The notes beneath the pieces are model-generated. The model was not told where the DNA came from, did not search any database, and saw only the letters and a program-made list of their open reading frames with translations. DNA of 64,000 nt from Desulfotomaculum sp. (GTDB lineage: Bacteria; Bacillota; Desulfotomaculia; Desulfotomaculales; Desulfohalotomaculaceae), in assembly GCA_017656165.1 (NCBI GenBank), contig JACDOL010000001.1, positions 1 through 64,000 of the forward strand. Reading direction: 5' to 3'. This document shows, in pieces, positions 16,832 through 28,168 of the stretch (positions within the stretch are counted from its first letter, which is position 1; the number at the start of each line of letters is the position of its first letter). The position numbers and the translations under genes were made by a program.

Positions 16832-17433
16832 TTGCTTTTCTTCGCGGTAAGCTGGCTGCTGAATCCAGCGGCAGGGTAGTAATAGATGTTAACGGGGTTG
16901 GTTATCAACTGCAGGTTTCCGCCAATACTCTTTCGTCTATGCCAAAGCTGGGGGAAGAGGTTTTTTTATACACATATATGATTGTTCGGGAAGACAGCAT
17001 CCAGCTGTATGGTTTTAAAACCGAAAATGAGTTAAGTATATTTACTGCGATACTAAACGTATCCGGTGTTGGGCCCAAGGGAGCCCTGGCGGTGCTGTCG
17101 GTCTACAGGCCTGAGAGCATTAGTGAAATTATTAGTAATGAAGATGCAGCTGCTTTAACTAAAGTTCCGGGTATTGGCAAAAAAACTGCCCAGCGCTTAA
17201 TATTGGAGTTAAAGGATAAAATTAATATTTTCCCAGCTTCAGCTGCGGCAGTTGAAACAAGTAAAGAATACCCGGGCTCAATACAGCAGGACGCAGAATT
17301 TGCTCTAGTGGCCCTGGGATATAATCAGTCGGAATCAACAGCAGCAGTTAAAAAAGCTTTAACCAACCACAAACCACCTTCAGATGTTTCTACGTTGGTT
17401 AAGCTTTCACTTAAGTATTTAATTAAAGAATAG
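16828..17433 (+). CDS. ruvA: Holliday junction branch-migration protein RuvA
   Basis: A 201-residue tetrameric protein that holds the four-way junction and loads RuvB. It has an OB-fold N-terminal domain ([28 protein letters not shown]), helix-hairpin-helix repeats ([16 protein letters not shown] and [22 protein letters not shown]) and the C-terminal domain III that contacts RuvB ([23 protein letters not shown]). The track start lies 14 codons upstream inside ruvC; the ATG that overlaps the ruvC stop begins the canonical protein and follows GGGGAGAG. Confidence 0.96.
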   Translation: MIAFLRGKLAAESSGRVVIDVNGVGYQLQVSANTLSSMPKLGEEVFLYTYMIVREDSIQLYGFKTENELSIFTAILNVSGVGPKGALAVLSVYRPESISEIISNEDAAALTKVPGIGKKTAQRLILELKDKINIFPASAAAVETSKEYPGSIQQDAEFALVALGYNQSESTAAVKKALTNHKPPSDVSTLVKLSLKYLIKE

Positions 17434-17443
17434 GGGATTAGAT

Positions 17444-18481
17444 ATGATTGAAAAAGATGAAAGGCTGGTATCCGCAGCAGCAGATAAATCAGAAATAGAA
17501 AATGAAAATGGGTTAAGGCCCCGCAGGTTGGGGGAATATATAGGGCAAATAAAGGTAAAGGAAACTATAGAAATATTTATTAAAGCTGCTTTAAAAAGAG
17601 GAGAACCTTTGGATCATGTTCTGCTGTTCGGCCCGCCGGGTTTAGGGAAAACCACTCTGGCTGGTATTATTGCCAATGAAATGGGAGTAAATCTGCGTAC
17701 CACTTCTGGCCCAGCCATAGAACGTCCCGGTGACTTGGCTGCAATATTGACAAATCTCAATCCCGGAGATGTTTTGTTTATTGATGAAATACACCGTTTA
17801 AGCCGGTCGGTGGAAGAAATATTGTACCCGGCCATGGAGGATTTTTCCCTGGATATAATAATTGGTAAGGGACCCAGTGCCCGCTCAATCCGGCTCGACC
17901 TGCCTAAGTTTACGCTGGTGGGGGCAACCACCAGGGCTGGACTGCTGACATCTCCCCTGCGTGACCGTTTTGGTGTAATAAGCAGGCTGGAATTTTATCA
18001 ACCTGAAGAGCTGGCAGAAATACTGCTCCGCTCAGCAAGAATTTTAAATATCAAACTGGGAGACGGGGGTGTGGAAGAGATTGCCCGCCGTTCCAGGGGG
18101 ACTCCAAGGATAGCTAACAGGTTGTTAAAGCGTGTTCGTGATTATGCTGAAATAAAGGCAGACGGGATAATTACAGCTGAAGTTGCCGATGAAGCACTGC
18201 GTTTTTTTGAAGTAGACAGCATGGGATTAGATAAATCAGACCGCCGCTTATTAAAGACAATAATTGAAAAGTATAATGGTGGGCCGGTGGGATTGGAGAC
18301 GTTAGCTGCATCCATTAGCGAAGAACCGGGAACTGTAGAGGATGTACTGGAGCCCTACCTGATTCAGACAGGGATGCTGGCCAGAACTCCCCGGGGTAGA
18401 GTGGCTACAGCCAATGCATACCGGCAGCTGGGCATACCGTTACCGAACAAAGAAGGTAAACAAGAAAAACTATGGGAATGA
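17444..18481 (+). CDS. ruvB: Holliday junction branch-migration ATPase RuvB
   Basis: A 345-residue hexameric AAA+ motor that drives branch migration with RuvA. Walker A is GPPGLGKTT near 66-74, Walker B IDEIHRL, sensor region [19 protein letters not shown] with the arginine finger, then a winged-helix C-terminus ([30 protein letters not shown]). It starts 10 bases after the ruvA stop. Length and motifs are complete. The downstream queH starts 16 bases later, so the unit may run on into the queuosine genes. Confidence 0.97.
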   Translation: MIEKDERLVSAAADKSEIENENGLRPRRLGEYIGQIKVKETIEIFIKAALKRGEPLDHVLLFGPPGLGKTTLAGIIANEMGVNLRTTSGPAIERPGDLAAILTNLNPGDVLFIDEIHRLSRSVEEILYPAMEDFSLDIIIGKGPSARSIRLDLPKFTLVGATTRAGLLTSPLRDRFGVISRLEFYQPEELAEILLRSARILNIKLGDGGVEEIARRSRGTPRIANRLLKRVRDYAEIKADGIITAEVADEALRFFEVDSMGLDKSDRRLLKTIIEKYNGGPVGLETLAASISEEPGTVEDVLEPYLIQTGMLARTPRGRVATANAYRQLGIPLPNKEGKQEKLWE

Positions 18482-18497
18482 AAGAAGGTGGTTTTAA

Positions 18498-19052
18498 TTG
18501 GGGAAAAAAATACTGCTGCACAGCTGCTGTGGTCCCTGCACCATTTACCCGCTTGAGTATTTGAAAAATGAAGGCCATGATGTTGTAGGGCACTTTTATA
18601 ACCCCAACATTCATCCTTTTACAGAATGGAAAAAACGGAAAGATAACTACCAGTGGTTTATGGAAAATGAAGGAATAAAAGCCATTATAGAAGATGATTA
18701 TGACTTGGAAGGATATCTGCAGAACGTAGTACACCGGGAAGCAAACCGCTGCATGTATTGTTACAGCATGAGGTTGAAACGAGCTGCTCAGATTGCCCGC
18801 CGGGGTAAATTTGACGCTTTTACCACCACCCTTTTGGTAAGCCCCTTTCAAAAGCATGAGATGTTGAAGGAAATAGGTGAAGCAGCAGGGGAGAAATATG
18901 GAGTTCCCTTTTATTATATAGATTTTAGGCCCGGTTTTAAAGAAGCCTACATGCGGGCAAAAGAAACAGGGCATTATACCCAGCAGTACTGCGGCTGCAT
19001 ATACAGTGAAAGAGACCGTTACATGCCGCGAAATAAAAAGAAGGGAGAGTGA
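18498..19052 (+). CDS. queH: epoxyqueuosine reductase QueH
   Basis: A 184-residue enzyme of the DUF208/QueH family, which does the last step of queuosine synthesis (epoxyqueuosine to queuosine in tRNA) without cobalamin, replacing QueG. Metal/cluster cysteines are visible in LLHSCCGPC, RCMYCYSMR and YCGCIYSER, with conserved VGHFYNPNIHP and FTTTLLVSPFQKHE. TTG start after AAGAAGGTGG. The context fits: queA and tgt, the earlier steps, lie 1.8 kb downstream on the same strand. Confidence 0.93.
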   Translation: MGKKILLHSCCGPCTIYPLEYLKNEGHDVVGHFYNPNIHPFTEWKKRKDNYQWFMENEGIKAIIEDDYDLEGYLQNVVHREANRCMYCYSMRLKRAAQIARRGKFDAFTTTLLVSPFQKHEMLKEIGEAAGEKYGVPFYYIDFRPGFKEAYMRAKETGHYTQQYCGCIYSERDRYMPRNKKKGE

Positions 19053-19056
19053 TAAC

Positions 19057-19281
19057 TTGGATCCCCTTCAATCAATGGGTAAAATGATATTGGTGCTGGG
19101 GTTGTTTTTAATCATAATTGGCGGCTTAATGGTGGGTGCGGGAAAATTCATGGGATTGGGCAGACTGCCTGGAGATATTTATATACAGAAAGGTAACTTT
19201 TCTTTTTACTTTCCAGCAGCGAGTATGATAATATTAAGTTTGGTTCTTACATTTTTAGCTAATATTCTTTTTAGAAAATAG
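19057..19281 (+). CDS. DUF2905 small membrane protein
   Basis: A 74-residue protein with two transmembrane segments (about 8-28 and 50-70) around the family's conserved turn GLGRLPGDIYIQKGNFSFYFP. Function unknown. The track start at 19006 lies inside queH; AAGGGAG precedes the TTG used here, 4 bases after the queH stop. In Firmicutes this family often lies between ruvB and queA, as here. Confidence 0.82.
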   Translation: MDPLQSMGKMILVLGLFLIIIGGLMVGAGKFMGLGRLPGDIYIQKGNFSFYFPAASMIILSLVLTFLANILFRK

Positions 19282-19311
19282 GGCTCATGGCAATTGAGTC
19301 CTAAATTTTTG
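19281..19311 (+). terminator. terminator after the DUF2905 gene
   Basis: GGGCTCA-TGGCAAT-TGAGTCC (7 bp with one G-U pair) followed by TAAATTTTTG. Moderate strength. Confidence 0.55.
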
Positions 19312-19385
19312 TTTAATAAAGGAACGCAGCTGTATATGTCGAATTTATAAATTTGTGTTAATTTCATCCTGCGGGGGTATTGGGT

Positions 19386-20801
19386 TTGCACAAGAAATCG
19401 TTCTGGTTAATTTCTTTGCTAGTTTTAGCAGCAGTACTGCCTGTTATTCACTTGGTATATCAAGTATCAAGTGCCGAGGGAAGCGGTGTATCTGTAACTC
19501 CTAAAACTATTCGCATTGGTTTAGTTAGACAGGCACCTGAAATTGAATTTTCCATTCAGGGCAGATATATATTTTTCAAAGGTTATAACGGTGAATTTAT
19601 TGCCGAAGCCGAACCACATAAAAGATACAAGGTTGAAAGAGTTGACCAGGGTGAAGGAAAATCAATCCTTCGCCTCAGCTGCAGCGGCAGCACGGTAAGT
19701 GAATTTAGAGGACCGCTGCTAGTGCGAAAGGTAAACCAGGAAGCAAGTATCCTAAGCGGCAGCGGGGCTCTAGTAAAAAGAACTGGCGGCAGGGGGTTGG
19801 TAGCTGTAAATGCTGCCGGGGAAATAAAAGAACTGCCAGAAAATATGTCTAAGTGGACCCTGATATCTGCCAGCGGAATGGCTAATTTAAAGGTACAAGA
19901 TGAACTGCAGCTGGTAACATTATATACAGGAAACACATCAAAACGGTACCGGGGTAATTTTGACTTCCGCCTGGATGAAACGGGTATTACAGCCATAAAT
20001 GACCTGCCCCTGGAAGAATATCTTTATGGAGTAGTACCAAGCGAAATGCCTTATGATTGGCCTGAAGAAGCTTTAAAAGCCCAGGCGGTGGTGGCACGCA
20101 CGTATGCCCTTTATTCCAGAGGCCAGTACCTGGCATACGGTTTTGATGTACTGGCTACCCAGAAAAATCAAGTATATCACGGTTATGATCATGAAACTCC
20201 GGAAACAAATAAAGCAGTGGAGGAAACAAAGGGACAAGTTCTTACTTACAATGATAGATTAATCCTGGCTGTATTTCACTCCAGCAGCGGTGGGTTTACA
20301 GGTAATTGTGATGAGGTTTGGAAGGAATATATTCCATACTTGACCGCTAAAAAAGATCCTTATGATTACAACGAAAAACATTATGACTGGTCAGTTACTA
20401 TGTCTGCTGATCAGCTGGCTAAACAGCTGAAATCAAAAGGTTATTTATATAGTAAGATATTAGATATAAACGAGGTCCAGCGGGATGAAACCGGGGCCAG
20501 GGTGAAAAAAATACAAGTTAAAGGGATAGATGAAAACGGAAGGGTTAAAGAAGAGGATATTTTTAATGCTGACATGGTCCGCTATGCCCTTGGGCTGAAG
20601 AGCAGTCTTTTTACTATGAAAAAAGAGAATGATGAAGAAAATAATTTATTATCTGTAACCTTTACAGGCAGCGGCTGGGGCCACGGTCTGGGAATGAGCC
20701 AGTACGGGGCCAGGGGAATGGCTTGGGAAGGTTATAGCTACCAGGATATTTTGGAATACTACTACAATGGTGCAGAACTGGAATATAATTACGGGGAGTA
20801 A
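19386..20801 (+). CDS. SpoIID/LytB-domain protein
   Basis: A protein of about 471 residues with an N-terminal signal or anchor segment (SFWLISLLVLAAVLPVIHLVY) and a long N-terminal region before the SpoIID/LytB domain (about 215-460). SpoIID enzymes are lytic transglycosylases acting on denuded glycan strands. The catalytic Glu is expected in EEYLYGVVPSEMPYDWPEEALKAQAVVARTYAL; the closing motif GSGWGHGLGMSQYGARGMA is also clear. Of two TTG codons, the second is better spaced from GCGGGGGT and is used. It sits between queH/DUF2905 and queA. Paralogues occur in sporulation (SpoIID) and germination or vegetative lysis; this long form need not be SpoIID itself. Confidence 0.9.
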   Translation: MHKKSFWLISLLVLAAVLPVIHLVYQVSSAEGSGVSVTPKTIRIGLVRQAPEIEFSIQGRYIFFKGYNGEFIAEAEPHKRYKVERVDQGEGKSILRLSCSGSTVSEFRGPLLVRKVNQEASILSGSGALVKRTGGRGLVAVNAAGEIKELPENMSKWTLISASGMANLKVQDELQLVTLYTGNTSKRYRGNFDFRLDETGITAINDLPLEEYLYGVVPSEMPYDWPEEALKAQAVVARTYALYSRGQYLAYGFDVLATQKNQVYHGYDHETPETNKAVEETKGQVLTYNDRLILAVFHSSSGGFTGNCDEVWKEYIPYLTAKKDPYDYNEKHYDWSVTMSADQLAKQLKSKGYLYSKILDINEVQRDETGARVKKIQVKGIDENGRVKEEDIFNADMVRYALGLKSSLFTMKKENDEENNLLSVTFTGSGWGHGLGMSQYGARGMAWEGYSYQDILEYYYNGAELEYNYGE

Positions 20802-20810
20802 GTGTAAAAC

Positions 20811-22978
<2,168 letters not shown>

Positions 22979-23072
22979 AAAAGTACTTTGTACAAGCAGG
23001 AAAAACAGAATTTAAAGCAGAATCTGGTAACAAGTAGAATAAATTTTTATATGGCTGAAAGGAGGTTGAATT

Positions 23073-23360
23073 TTGGACCCACAGGTTGTTTCTATCATTT
23101 ACATAGTTGCACTATTTGCCCTGCTTTACTTTCTTTTTATCAGACCCCAACAAAAACGTCAAAAAGAACACCAGAAAATGATAAATGAGCTTCAGGTACA
23201 TGACGAGGTTACCACAGTTGGTGGGATTTTAGGAACAGTGGTTAGAATTAAAGAAGATACGGTAGTACTCCGCCTGGCAGATAATATTAAAGTTGAATTT
23301 TTAAAAACTGCCATCGGCCAGGTTCGCAGAAAAGCAAATGGACCTAAGGATGACGATTAA
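23073..23360 (+). CDS. yajC: preprotein translocase subunit YajC
   Basis: A 95-residue accessory subunit of the Sec translocon. It has one N-terminal membrane helix (VVSIIYIVALFALLYFLFIRPQ) and a small cytoplasmic domain (HDEVTTVGGILGTVVRIKEDTVVLRLADNIKVEFLKTAIGQV). TTG start set by AAAGGAGGT. It lies between tgt and secD/secF as in many Firmicutes, where it associates with SecDF. A terminator follows directly. Confidence 0.95.
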   Translation: MDPQVVSIIYIVALFALLYFLFIRPQQKRQKEHQKMINELQVHDEVTTVGGILGTVVRIKEDTVVLRLADNIKVEFLKTAIGQVRRKANGPKDDD

Positions 23361-23390
23361 AAAGAGTAGACACTGTCTACTCTTTTTTAA
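23359..23390 (+). terminator. intrinsic terminator of yajC
   Basis: AAAGAGTAGAC-ACT-GTCTACTCTTTTTT, an 11-bp stem with a 3-nt loop and a T-run. It overlaps the stop codon region. Confidence 0.88.
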
Positions 23391-23423
23391 AATATAAAGA
23401 CTAATTTACGAGGAGAGATCATC

Positions 23424-24083
23424 TTGGTCACTTTAGATGATATTAAAGCCAATCCGATTATTGATGCTTGTATTAGAAAAGGTAATGAGTTTCTTGGTTC
23501 CATGGGATTTACTGAGCACAGCTACCGGCATATTAACCTGGTTTCCAGTATTGCTGAAGAAATAATAAGCAAGCTTGGATACCCGAAACGGGATGCTGAG
23601 CTTGCAGCCATAGCCGGGTACCTGCACGATATTGGTAATGTAATCAGCCGGAATGATCACGGGATTTCAGGTGCCAATATTGCATTTCCTATTCTTCTGC
23701 AGATGGGTATGCCGCCGGAAGAAGTTTGTATCGTGGCATCAGCCATTGCTAATCACGAAGAACAGTACGGGTACCCGGTAAACCATATTGCTGCCGCTTT
23801 AATATTGGCTGACAAGTCAGATGTTCACCGTTCACGGGTTCGGAATACTGATTTTGCCACCTTTGACATACATGACCGGGTTAATTATGCTGCAGAACAT
23901 TCCTTTGTTTATGTGAATGAAGAAAACCGCACTATTACTATGGAACTTTCCATTGATATATCAATAACACCGGTGATGGAGTATTTTGAAATTTTCCTAG
24001 AAAGAATGATGCTGTGCCGCCGTGCTGCAAATCACCTGGGCTGCAATTTTGAGCTGGTAATTAACGGGGCCAAACTGCTGTAA
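23424..24083 (+). CDS. HD-domain phosphohydrolase-like protein
   Basis: A 219-residue soluble protein with an HD metal-dependent phosphohydrolase domain. Metal ligands are visible in order: the His of SYRHINLV, the HD pair of GYLHDIGN, the His of NHEEQYGYP, and the Asp of LILADKSDVHRSRVR. The C-terminal third (VNYAAEHSFVYVNEENRTITMEL...) is not one I can name. Substrate unknown (a nucleotide is the usual guess). TTG start after GAGGAGAG. It lies alone between the yajC terminator and the secD promoter. Confidence 0.82.
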   Translation: MVTLDDIKANPIIDACIRKGNEFLGSMGFTEHSYRHINLVSSIAEEIISKLGYPKRDAELAAIAGYLHDIGNVISRNDHGISGANIAFPILLQMGMPPEEVCIVASAIANHEEQYGYPVNHIAAALILADKSDVHRSRVRNTDFATFDIHDRVNYAAEHSFVYVNEENRTITMELSIDISITPVMEYFEIFLERMMLCRRAANHLGCNFELVINGAKLL

Positions 24084-24106
24084 AGTGTCATGTTAAGGTT
24101 ATTTAA

Positions 24107-24136
24107 TTGACATATTTTGCAGTACGGGTATATAAT
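24107..24136 (+). promoter_or_regulatory. sigma-A promoter of secD-secF
   Basis: A consensus TTGACA and TATAAT separated by 18 bp, about 70 bases before the secD ATG. Confidence 0.75.
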
Positions 24137-24205
24137 AACCCTTGTTTAAGGTTATTTGAAGCGGTAGGCTTACTTTTTAGCCAGATTAAGGGAGGAATTT
24201 AGTTT

Positions 24206-25444
24206 ATGAAATGGGGCAGCTTTGTAAAGCTGGTGACCATGCTGGTACTGGCAGCAGCTGCTGCCGTACTGGCTGTTAAACCGGTGTTTTCAGAAGAAGA
24301 AGTACCCTGGCTGCCGCTAACCAGGAACATCGACCTGGGACTTGACCTGCAGGGCGGTGTGCATGTGGTATTAGAGGCCCAGGATACCGAAGAAGTTAAG
24401 GTGGACAAGCAGAAAATGGATCAACTGCTGGCCACCATTGAGCGGCGGGTTAACGGTTTCGGTGTATCCGAACCGGTGGTTCAGAAGGAGGGTGAGCGCC
24501 GCATTGTGGTGGAACTGGCCGGGATAGAAGATCCAGAATCGGCAGTGGATTCTATTGTCAAAACTGCATACCTGGAATTTGTTGGTCCCGATGGGGAAGT
24601 TATAGTTACCGGTGCGGATTTAAAAAATGCTGTTGAAAACATCCTGCCAAATGATGAGGCGGTTGTTAACTTAGAGTTTACACCGGAAGGGACCGAAAAG
24701 TTTGCTGAGGCCACTAAAAGATTTGTAAACCAGCAGATAGCAATATTTCTTGACGGCCAGATGCTGCAGGCACCGGTAGTTGATGAGCCTATTTATGATG
24801 GTAAAGCGATAATTAGAGGTTACAGCAGCTTTGAAGAAGCACACGAAATTGCTGTTCTTCTCCGTTCCGGGGCACTGCCGGTGAAGGTGGATGTGGTAGA
24901 AAAGCGTACTGTTGGTCCAACTTTAGGACAGGATTCGCTGGATCGTTCAATTAAAGCCGGTATAATTGGGCTGGCATTAATTGTAGCCTTTATGGTGCTG
25001 TATTATCGTGTGCCGGGTTTTATTGCCAACATAGCGCTGTTAATTTATGCCATTATTGTACTGGGGTTATTTAACGTTTTTGATGTGGTGCTGACGCTGC
25101 CTGGTATAGCCGGTTTTATACTATCGCTGGGAATTGCAGTAGATGCCAATATCATTATTTTTGAGCGTATTAAAGAAGAGCTGAAAAACGGGAAAAGCTT
25201 GCGGTCTGCCATTGATGCCGGGTTTAAGCGGGCCTTTATGGCGGTAATGGATGCTAACGTGACAACGTTAATTGCTGCTGTTGTACTATATTATCTTGGT
25301 GCCAGCATGATTAGAGGATTTGCACTTACCCTGTCCATAGGCATACTGTCCAGCATGTTTACTGCCATTACATTAACCCGCTGGATGCTGAAATTAACGG
25401 CAGACAGCAGGGTGATTAAAAATACCAGGTTCTACGGGGCTTAA
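24206..25444 (+). CDS. secD: protein translocase subunit SecD
   Basis: A 412-residue RND-type membrane protein that uses the proton motive force to pull secreted proteins outward. TM1 (about 8-26), then the SecD motif DLGLDLQGGVHVVLEA, the compact P1 head domain typical of Gram-positives, and five C-terminal helices with DSLDRSIKAGIIGLALIVAFMVLYY and the NIIIFERIKEELKNGKSLRSAI segment. It is separate from SecF, unlike the fused SecDF of Bacillus. GGGAGG precedes the ATG. Twelve bases separate it from secF. Confidence 0.97.
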   Translation: MKWGSFVKLVTMLVLAAAAAVLAVKPVFSEEEVPWLPLTRNIDLGLDLQGGVHVVLEAQDTEEVKVDKQKMDQLLATIERRVNGFGVSEPVVQKEGERRIVVELAGIEDPESAVDSIVKTAYLEFVGPDGEVIVTGADLKNAVENILPNDEAVVNLEFTPEGTEKFAEATKRFVNQQIAIFLDGQMLQAPVVDEPIYDGKAIIRGYSSFEEAHEIAVLLRSGALPVKVDVVEKRTVGPTLGQDSLDRSIKAGIIGLALIVAFMVLYYRVPGFIANIALLIYAIIVLGLFNVFDVVLTLPGIAGFILSLGIAVDANIIIFERIKEELKNGKSLRSAIDAGFKRAFMAVMDANVTTLIAAVVLYYLGASMIRGFALTLSIGILSSMFTAITLTRWMLKLTADSRVIKNTRFYGA

Positions 25445-25456
25445 GGGGGAATAAAC

Positions 25457-26332
25457 TTGTTTCATATTATTCACAAGCGCAGACTTTGGTATATAATTTC
25501 AGCGTTGATAATCCTCCCGGGCCTTGTTTCCCTGCTTATTCAAGGTTTAAATTTGGGTATTGATTTTGTTGGCGGAAACATTGTGGAAGTTAAGTTTGAC
25601 AAAGAAACATCCACTGCCCAGGTGCGTGAGGTAATTAAGGAACAAGGTCTAAATGATAAATACATTCAGAAAAGTACCGGGGGAGTATTTATAATCCGCA
25701 CTGAAGTGCTCACAGAAGAGGAAAATGAAAAGCTTTTGAAGGCCCTGGATGAAGAACTAGGGAGTATGACTCTTTTGCGTAATGACAAGGTAGGGCCTAA
25801 AATTGGTGCAGAACTAACTCGTAAGGCACTTTTGGCCCTTGGAATTGCGTCTGTGTTAATGGTAGTATATATAACGTGGCGTTTTGAATTCAAGCAGGGG
25901 ATTGCAGCAATTGCAGCTATAATGCATGATGTGCTGGTGACGCTGGGGCTGCTCTCTATCCTGCAGATAGAAATAGATAGTGCCTTTGTTGCCGCCGTAT
26001 TAACAGTAGTTGGTTACTCCATAAACGATACCATAGTTATTTTTGACCGGATCAGGGAAAATATGGATCTTAAGAAAGGGATGAAGCTGGCTGATGTTAT
26101 TAACTTCAGTCTTTGGCAGACTATGGCCCGTTCCATCAATACAACCGGGACAGTACTGTTTGTTCTGGTGCCGCTTTATTTCTTTGGTGGGACTACCATT
26201 AAAAACTTTGTTTTGGCCCTGATTATTGGTGTTACCAGCGGTGCTTACTCGTCAATTTTTACAGCCAGCCCGCTGTGGTATGACCTTGTGGATGAAAGGC
26301 GGCGGAAAAAAGCCGTTCAGCCTGCGTCTTAA
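25457..26332 (+). CDS. secF: protein translocase subunit SecF
   Basis: A 291-residue partner of SecD with the same six-helix topology. The family motif GLNLGIDFVGGNIVEV follows TM1, and the C-terminal half shows ALLALGIASVLMVVYITWRFE, VGYSINDTIVIFDRIREN and ARSINTTGTVLFVLVPLYFFGG. TTG start after AAGGGGGA. It is the last gene of secD-secF, closed by a strong terminator. Confidence 0.97.
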   Translation: MFHIIHKRRLWYIISALIILPGLVSLLIQGLNLGIDFVGGNIVEVKFDKETSTAQVREVIKEQGLNDKYIQKSTGGVFIIRTEVLTEEENEKLLKALDEELGSMTLLRNDKVGPKIGAELTRKALLALGIASVLMVVYITWRFEFKQGIAAIAAIMHDVLVTLGLLSILQIEIDSAFVAAVLTVVGYSINDTIVIFDRIRENMDLKKGMKLADVINFSLWQTMARSINTTGTVLFVLVPLYFFGGTTIKNFVLALIIGVTSGAYSSIFTASPLWYDLVDERRRKKAVQPAS

Positions 26333-26347
26333 AAAGACACGCTGTTA

Positions 26348-26372
26348 ACGCGGGGCAACCCGCGTATTTTTT
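26348..26372 (+). terminator. intrinsic terminator of secF
   Basis: ACGCGGG-GCAA-CCCGCGT, a 7-bp stem with a GCAA tetraloop, then ATTTTTTT. Confidence 0.9.
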
Positions 26373-26423
26373 TCATTAACTAATAAAATCAGAATTAAAG
26401 GCTAACACAAAGGAGGGCTTACT

Positions 26424-26726
26424 TTGAATCACATTAGAAAAGATGATGGAGGCGGAAACCGGGTAATAATATCAGTCATTGGTAAGGACCGGGTGGGAAT
26501 CATTGCCGGGGTGTCCGGCGTTTTAAAAGAAGCAAACGTTAATATTTTAGATATCAGCCAGACCATTATGCAGGACCTGTTCACCATGATAATGGTTGGA
26601 GACATGACAGAAAGTACAGTGGAGCTGGCTGAATTAAAAAATCTTTTAAATGAAGAAGCTGAAAAGTTAGGGGTTCGTATTGATGCCCAGCATGAGGATG
26701 TTTTTCGTTATATGCACAGGATATAA
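26424..26726 (+). CDS. ACT-domain protein (UPF0237)
   Basis: A 100-residue stand-alone ACT-domain protein. NRVIISVIGKDRVGIIAGVSGVLKEANVNILDISQTIM gives the first beta-alpha-beta unit with the ligand-binding GKDRVGI turn. ACT domains usually bind small effectors such as amino acids. TTG start after AAAGGAGGG. Twenty bases separate it from the UPF0210 gene; the pair is conserved in many bacteria and archaea, suggesting that the ACT protein senses a ligand for its partner. No function is established. Confidence 0.9.
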   Translation: MNHIRKDDGGGNRVIISVIGKDRVGIIAGVSGVLKEANVNILDISQTIMQDLFTMIMVGDMTESTVELAELKNLLNEEAEKLGVRIDAQHEDVFRYMHRI

Positions 26727-26745
26727 TTGGGGGGAATAACTGGCC

Positions 26746-28104
26746 ATGCTGACAATGAATGAAATTATGGAAACAATTAGGATGGTGCAAAAGGAAAATT
26801 TAGATATTAGGACCATTACCATGGGTATCAGCCTGCGGGACTGTTCCGACCCTGATCCTAAGGCAGCCTGCAGGAAAATATATGATAAAATTACCACTAA
26901 AGCAGAACGACTGGTTTCTGTTGGAGAAGAGATTGAGCGGGAGTATGGAATTCCCATTGTAAATAAACGCATATCAGTTACCCCTATATCAATGGTGGCG
27001 GAGGCCAGTAAGACCGATAATTATGTCATGTTTGCCCAGGCTTTGGATGATGCTGCGGCAGAGGTGGGAGTTAACTTTATCGGTGGGTTTTCTGCCCTGG
27101 TTCATAAAGGAATAACTAAGGGGGATAAAATCCTCATAGATTCTATTCCCCAGGCACTGGCTGCAACCGGGCGAGTATGTTCATCGGTAAATGTGGCCAC
27201 AACCAAGGACGGAATCAATATGGATGCTGTCTACAAAATGGGTCAGGTGGTTGTGGAAACTGCAAAGTTAACGGCAGATAAAGATGGGTTAGGATGTGCC
27301 AAGCTGGTGGTGTTTGCCAATGTGCCGGAAGATAATCCTTTCATGGCCGGGGCTTTTCACGGAGTAGGAGAACCGGAATGCGTAATAAATGTCGGTGTAA
27401 GTGGACCGGGAGTAGTAAAAAATGCAGTTGAAAAAGTGAAGGATAAAGATTTTGGAACGTTAGCAGAAACAGTAAAAAATACTGCTTTTAAAATTACTCG
27501 AATGGGTGAACTTGTGGGCCGGGCGGCAGCCAAGAAATTAAATGTCCCCTTTGGCATTGTAGACCTTTCACTGGCGCCAACCCCGGCGGTGGGGGACAGT
27601 GTAGCAGAGGTACTGGAAGCTATGGGATTGGAACGCTGCGGCACCCACGGGACTACTGCGGCCCTTGCGCTGCTGAATGACGCGGTGAAAAAAGGCGGGG
27701 CGATGGCATCCAGTTATGTGGGCGGGCTGTCCGGGGCCTTTATTCCAGTAAGTGAAGATGCAGGTATGATCAGGGCAGCCCAGGAAGGAACGCTGACATT
27801 GGAAAAACTAGAAGCTATGACCTGTGTTTGTTCAGTGGGTTTGGATATGATTGCTGTACCTGGTGATACACCGCCAGAGACAATAGCAGCTATCATTGCA
27901 GATGAAGTAGCAATTGGGGTAATTAATCAAAAGACCACTGCTGTGCGGATAATTCCTGCACCGGGTAAAAAAGTTGGTGACAATGTGGAGTTTGGTGGTC
28001 TCCTGGGACATGCACCTATTATTCCAGTAAAGGAACCATCTGCAGCTCACTTCGTTAAGAGAGGCGGGCGCATACCTGCTCCTATCAACAGCTTGAAAAA
28101 TTAA
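26746..28104 (+). CDS. PFL-fold family protein (UPF0210/DUF711)
   Basis: A 452-residue protein of UPF0210. Family segments include [46 protein letters not shown] and [20 protein letters not shown]. The family adopts a pyruvate-formate-lyase-like fold by structural comparison, but I do not see a glycyl-radical motif in a form that would prove such activity. ATG start after GGGGGG. It is the second gene of the ACT/UPF0210 unit. Confidence 0.9.
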   Translation: MLTMNEIMETIRMVQKENLDIRTITMGISLRDCSDPDPKAACRKIYDKITTKAERLVSVGEEIEREYGIPIVNKRISVTPISMVAEASKTDNYVMFAQALDDAAAEVGVNFIGGFSALVHKGITKGDKILIDSIPQALAATGRVCSSVNVATTKDGINMDAVYKMGQVVVETAKLTADKDGLGCAKLVVFANVPEDNPFMAGAFHGVGEPECVINVGVSGPGVVKNAVEKVKDKDFGTLAETVKNTAFKITRMGELVGRAAAKKLNVPFGIVDLSLAPTPAVGDSVAEVLEAMGLERCGTHGTTAALALLNDAVKKGGAMASSYVGGLSGAFIPVSEDAGMIRAAQEGTLTLEKLEAMTCVCSVGLDMIAVPGDTPPETIAAIIADEVAIGVINQKTTAVRIIPAPGKKVGDNVEFGGLLGHAPIIPVKEPSAAHFVKRGGRIPAPINSLKN

Positions 28105-28132
28105 TAATTGCCCTGGATGTATTATTAAAGTG

Positions 28133-28168
28133 AACCCCCTAAAGTAGACACGGACTTAGGGGGTTTTC
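28133..28168. terminator. bidirectional terminator between UPF0210 and the pseudouridine synthase
   Basis: AACCCCCTAA...TTAGGGGGTT, a 10-bp perfect stem, then TTTC. The minus-strand gene's stop codon lies inside the stem, so one hairpin serves both convergent genes. Confidence 0.75.

Noticed and set aside
22988-23188. 66-residue plus-strand ORF between tgt and yajC
   Set aside because: It overlaps yajC in another frame, has no ribosome site or recognisable features, and the yajC start is well supported.
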